Shown: positions 6,026-7,856 of the stretch, piece by piece | How positions within the stretch are numbered: the stretch's first letter is position 1 | How the letters are laid out: each line of letters starts with the position of its first letter | DNA from: Bdellovibrionales bacterium RBG_16_40_8 | GTDB taxonomy: Bacteria; Bdellovibrionota; Bdellovibrionia; Bdellovibrionales; UBA1609 | Direction: 5' to 3' | Assembly (NCBI GenBank): GCA_001769925.1 | Contig: MEPT01000055.1 | Location: forward strand, 7,839 to 15,694 | Length of the DNA stretch: 7,856 nt | Position numbers and translations under genes: made by a program | Notes under the pieces: generated by a model | Database searches by the model: none | What the model was told of the DNA's origin: nothing | Seen by the model: the letters and a program-made list of their open reading frames with translations, nothing else

Positions 6026-6040
6026 ATTTAACGAAAGTCA
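6011..6040. promoter_or_regulatory. Inverted repeat between epmA and the divergent gene, possible operator
   Basis: TGACTTT (6011-6017) and AAAGTCA (6034-6040) form a perfect 7-bp inverted repeat with a 16-base spacer. The spacer begins with a perfect 8-bp palindrome, ATGTACAT (6018-6025). The site overlaps the first candidate ATG of epmA. If epmA starts instead at 6004, the whole site lies upstream of both divergent genes, as an operator would. No known regulator is assigned to it. Confidence 0.35.
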
Positions 6041-6073
6041 TTCGCAAATCATCTAATTTTCATAGGAGATATT

Positions 6074-6595
6074 ATGTCTACTCAAAATAATGAAACAGTC
6101 ACTAAAGCTGAAGGATCTAATACGCAGCAAAGCACCAATCCTCATCACGAAGACAGCCGCTGGCTAAATCGTTTTGAGGAACTTCTAAAGGTTAAAAGTA
6201 TCGATGAACTAAAATCAGAGCTAGGCAAAATTGCTTCTGAAATTCAAACAGAAATCAAAAATTTCAACATTCATGAACACCTAAGCTCTGAGGCGAATGG
6301 CCGCCTTAAGGCGCTTGAACGTCGCTACAATGAAGCAACTCGCGCCGTACATAAAGCGCAAAAACAATTTGATCGTGAGTTCAACAAAAGCCTTAAAGTT
6401 CTAAAACGTACAAAAAATGATGCTGAAAAACATTTTAAAAATATCAAAACTAAAATATCTAAGCATCGCGTAACCATTGTAAAAGCCTCAAATGACTTAA
6501 AAAATAAAATTAAATCAACAGCAGGCAAATCTGTTAAATTAAAACGCCCGAGAAAGTCTGCAAGTAAAGTTAAGTCTGTAAGCAAAATTCACTAA
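6074..6595 (+). CDS. Lysine-rich coiled-coil protein of unknown function
   Basis: This 173-residue protein is not recognised. Residues 1-28 are polar and probably disordered (many Asn, Gln, Thr). Residues about 29-125 are predicted helical from their heptad-like spacing of Leu, Ile and Phe, for example RFEELLKVKSIDELKSELGK and GRLKALERRYNEATRAVHKA. The remaining tail, to 173, is very basic and ends in Lys/Ser/Val repeats (GKSVKLKRPRKSASKVKSVS), like bacterial histone H1-type tails. There is no signal peptide or membrane segment, so it is cytoplasmic. The start is firm: AGGAG at 6064-6068 lies 5 bases before the ATG. gcvP begins 18 bases after the stop with no terminator between, so the two are probably co-transcribed. 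DNA or RNA binding by the tail is an inference; a phasin-like or scaffold protein is an alternative. Confidence 0.82.
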   Translation: MSTQNNETVTKAEGSNTQQSTNPHHEDSRWLNRFEELLKVKSIDELKSELGKIASEIQTEIKNFNIHEHLSSEANGRLKALERRYNEATRAVHKAQKQFDREFNKSLKVLKRTKNDAEKHFKNIKTKISKHRVTIVKASNDLKNKIKSTAGKSVKLKRPRKSASKVKSVSKIH

Positions 6596-6613
6596 TACGA
6601 AGGTTGTTTTTGC

Positions 6614-7856
6614 ATGGAACGTTTTGTCTCGCGGCATGTAGGGCCGTCTGCGGAAGATTTAAATGCCATGCTCAAACTGTTGGGCGTAAGCGATCTCGAA
6701 GAGATGGTCGTAGCAGCGACGCCCAGTGCTATCCACAATAAAAAGCAGCTAGATATCGGTAAGGGACTAACTGAAAATACATTTCTACAAAGCGCTCGCC
6801 AAATAGCTAAAAAAAATAAAATTTTTAAATCCTACATTGGGCAAGGATACTATGGGTCTTTTACTCCTCCGGTTATTTTACGTAATATTTTAGAAAATCC
6901 AGGCTGGTACACAGCCTACACACCTTATCAAGCTGAAATTTCTCAAGGCCGCATGGAGGCTTTACTTAATTTTCAAACTTTAATAGCTGACCTGACCGGA
7001 CTTCGTATTGCTAATGCCTCGTTACTTGACGAGGGCACTGCTGCAGCTGAAGCCATGACGATGAGTTTTCACGCGCAGAAAAAAAATATACGCCGTAAAA
7101 TCTTTGTCGACAGCGACACATTTAAACAGACGATCGAGATCATGAAAACGCGTGCTCACCCTATAGATATTGATGTCGTAGTTGGTGATATACATAAAGC
7201 AAAAATAGATAATTCTTTCTTTGCTGTTTTTGCACAATACCCAACTGCCACTGGCAAAATTTGCAATTACGAAAACGCAGCCAAGCAATATGCAAATGTG
7301 GGCGCCCATTTTATTGTTGCCTCAGACATTCTTAGTTTATGTTTACTTAAACCACCTGGCGAATGGGGTGCAGACACAGTAATTGGCAGCACACAACGTT
7401 TTGGTGTACCCATGAGTTTTGGTGGGCCACATGCTGCCTATATTGCTACAAAAGAAGAATTTACTCGCCTATTACCAGGACGAATTATCGGTATATCAAA
7501 AGATGTATATGGTAATCCGGCACTAAGACTTTCTTTGCAAACACGTGAACAGCATATTCGTCGCGAAAAAGCCACCAGCAATATTTGTACAGCGCAGGTT
7601 TTACTCGCAGTTATGGCGTCGATGTATGCCGTCTATCATGGCCCTGAGGGACTAAAAAGAATTGCGAAAATAGTACATAATCTAGCTTCACTTTTATGCG
7701 AAGAGCTTGTATCGCTTGGCTACCAGGTGAAAAACGCAGACAGTTTTTTTGATACACTTTGTATAACACTCGCAACTGAATCCGAATTACAAAAAACCCT
7801 TAATTTATTTACGAAGCACGAAATTAATTTGGGTAAATGGGACGATACTACTCTAA
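6614..7856 (+). CDS. gcvP: Glycine dehydrogenase (decarboxylating), P-protein, N-terminal part
   Basis: GcvP is the PLP-dependent subunit of the glycine cleavage system. It decarboxylates glycine and passes the aminomethyl group to the lipoyl arm of GcvH. The frame is open to the window end: 414 of roughly 950 codons are visible. Clear family blocks are RHVGPSAEDLNAML near the start, FKSYIGQGYYGSFTPPVILR, ENPGWYTAYTPYQAEISQGR, EALLNFQT, NASLLDEGTAAAEAM, STQRFGVPMSFGGPHAAY, PGRIIGISKDVYGNPALRL, and QTREQHIRREKATSNICTAQ. The PLP-binding lysine lies in the C-terminal half, outside the window. The start at 6614 is supported by GAAGG at 6599-6603 and by alignment: the family's RHIGP motif follows within eight residues. 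A TAA at 7854-7856 is out of frame. No gcvT or gcvH precedes it, unlike the common gcvT-gcvH-gcvP order; instead a basic coiled-coil gene sits directly upstream. Confidence 0.97.
   Translation, partial: MERFVSRHVGPSAEDLNAMLKLLGVSDLEEMVVAATPSAIHNKKQLDIGKGLTENTFLQSARQIAKKNKIFKSYIGQGYYGSFTPPVILRNILENPGWYTAYTPYQAEISQGRMEALLNFQTLIADLTGLRIANASLLDEGTAAAEAMTMSFHAQKKNIRRKIFVDSDTFKQTIEIMKTRAHPIDIDVVVGDIHKAKIDNSFFAVFAQYPTATGKICNYENAAKQYANVGAHFIVASDILSLCLLKPPGEWGADTVIGSTQRFGVPMSFGGPHAAYIATKEEFTRLLPGRIIGISKDVYGNPALRLSLQTREQHIRREKATSNICTAQVLLAVMASMYAVYHGPEGLKRIAKIVHNLASLLCEELVSLGYQVKNADSFFDTLCITLATESELQKTLNLFTKHEINLGKWDDTTL

Noticed and set aside
7022..7309. Minus-strand frame of 95 codons opposite gcvP
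   Set aside because: It lies wholly within highly conserved gcvP coding sequence and matches nothing.
7854..7856. TAA at the window end as a stop of gcvP
   Set aside because: It is out of the gcvP frame; the gene runs past the window.

Overview
The window looks like a low-GC, Gram-negative, flagellated proteobacterium with an outer membrane. The short flagellin, with DGISMVQVAEGG at its start and IRDTDVAEA near its end, reads most like flagellins of Bdellovibrio and relatives (Bdellovibrionota/Oligoflexia). This placement is from memory of the family, not from a search.

Layout, left to right. (1) 1-630: 3' end of a flagellin gene, closed by a strong intrinsic terminator at 656-690. (2) 762-1163: a small protein with a Lys/Arg-rich N-terminal half and an Asp/Glu-rich C-terminal half, resembling a histone H1 tail fused to an acidic tail. 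(3) 1164-1602: a 439-base gap with no intact gene. On the minus strand it holds a decayed fragment of an ISNCY/IS1202-type transposase. It ends in a good match to a flagellar sigma-28 promoter in front of the next gene. (4) 1603-2628 and 2674-4749: a probable two-gene envelope operon. The first gene encodes a secreted FecR-domain protein; the second encodes a TPR protein with a coiled coil and a C-terminal outer-membrane beta-barrel. A terminator overlaps the second stop codon. (5) 6025-4766, minus strand: EpmA, the EF-P lysyltransferase, with an extra N-terminal region of about 100 residues. (6) 6074-6595: a coiled-coil protein with a very basic tail, followed after 18 bases by (7) 6614-7856: the N-terminal 414 codons of glycine decarboxylase (gcvP), cut by the window end.

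The most interesting unit is the FecR/TPR-barrel pair. The FecR protein has a signal peptide and no visible cytoplasmic tail or transmembrane anchor, so it is unlikely to be a classical anti-sigma factor. Its partner combines periplasmic TPRs with a barrel of about 295 residues, an order also seen in Slam-type translocators. The sigma-28-like promoter and the flagellin upstream suggest expression with the flagellar regulon. Two unrelated small proteins with histone-like basic segments (762-1163 and 6074-6595) are a second theme. No CRISPR array, tRNA, rRNA or intact mobile element was seen.
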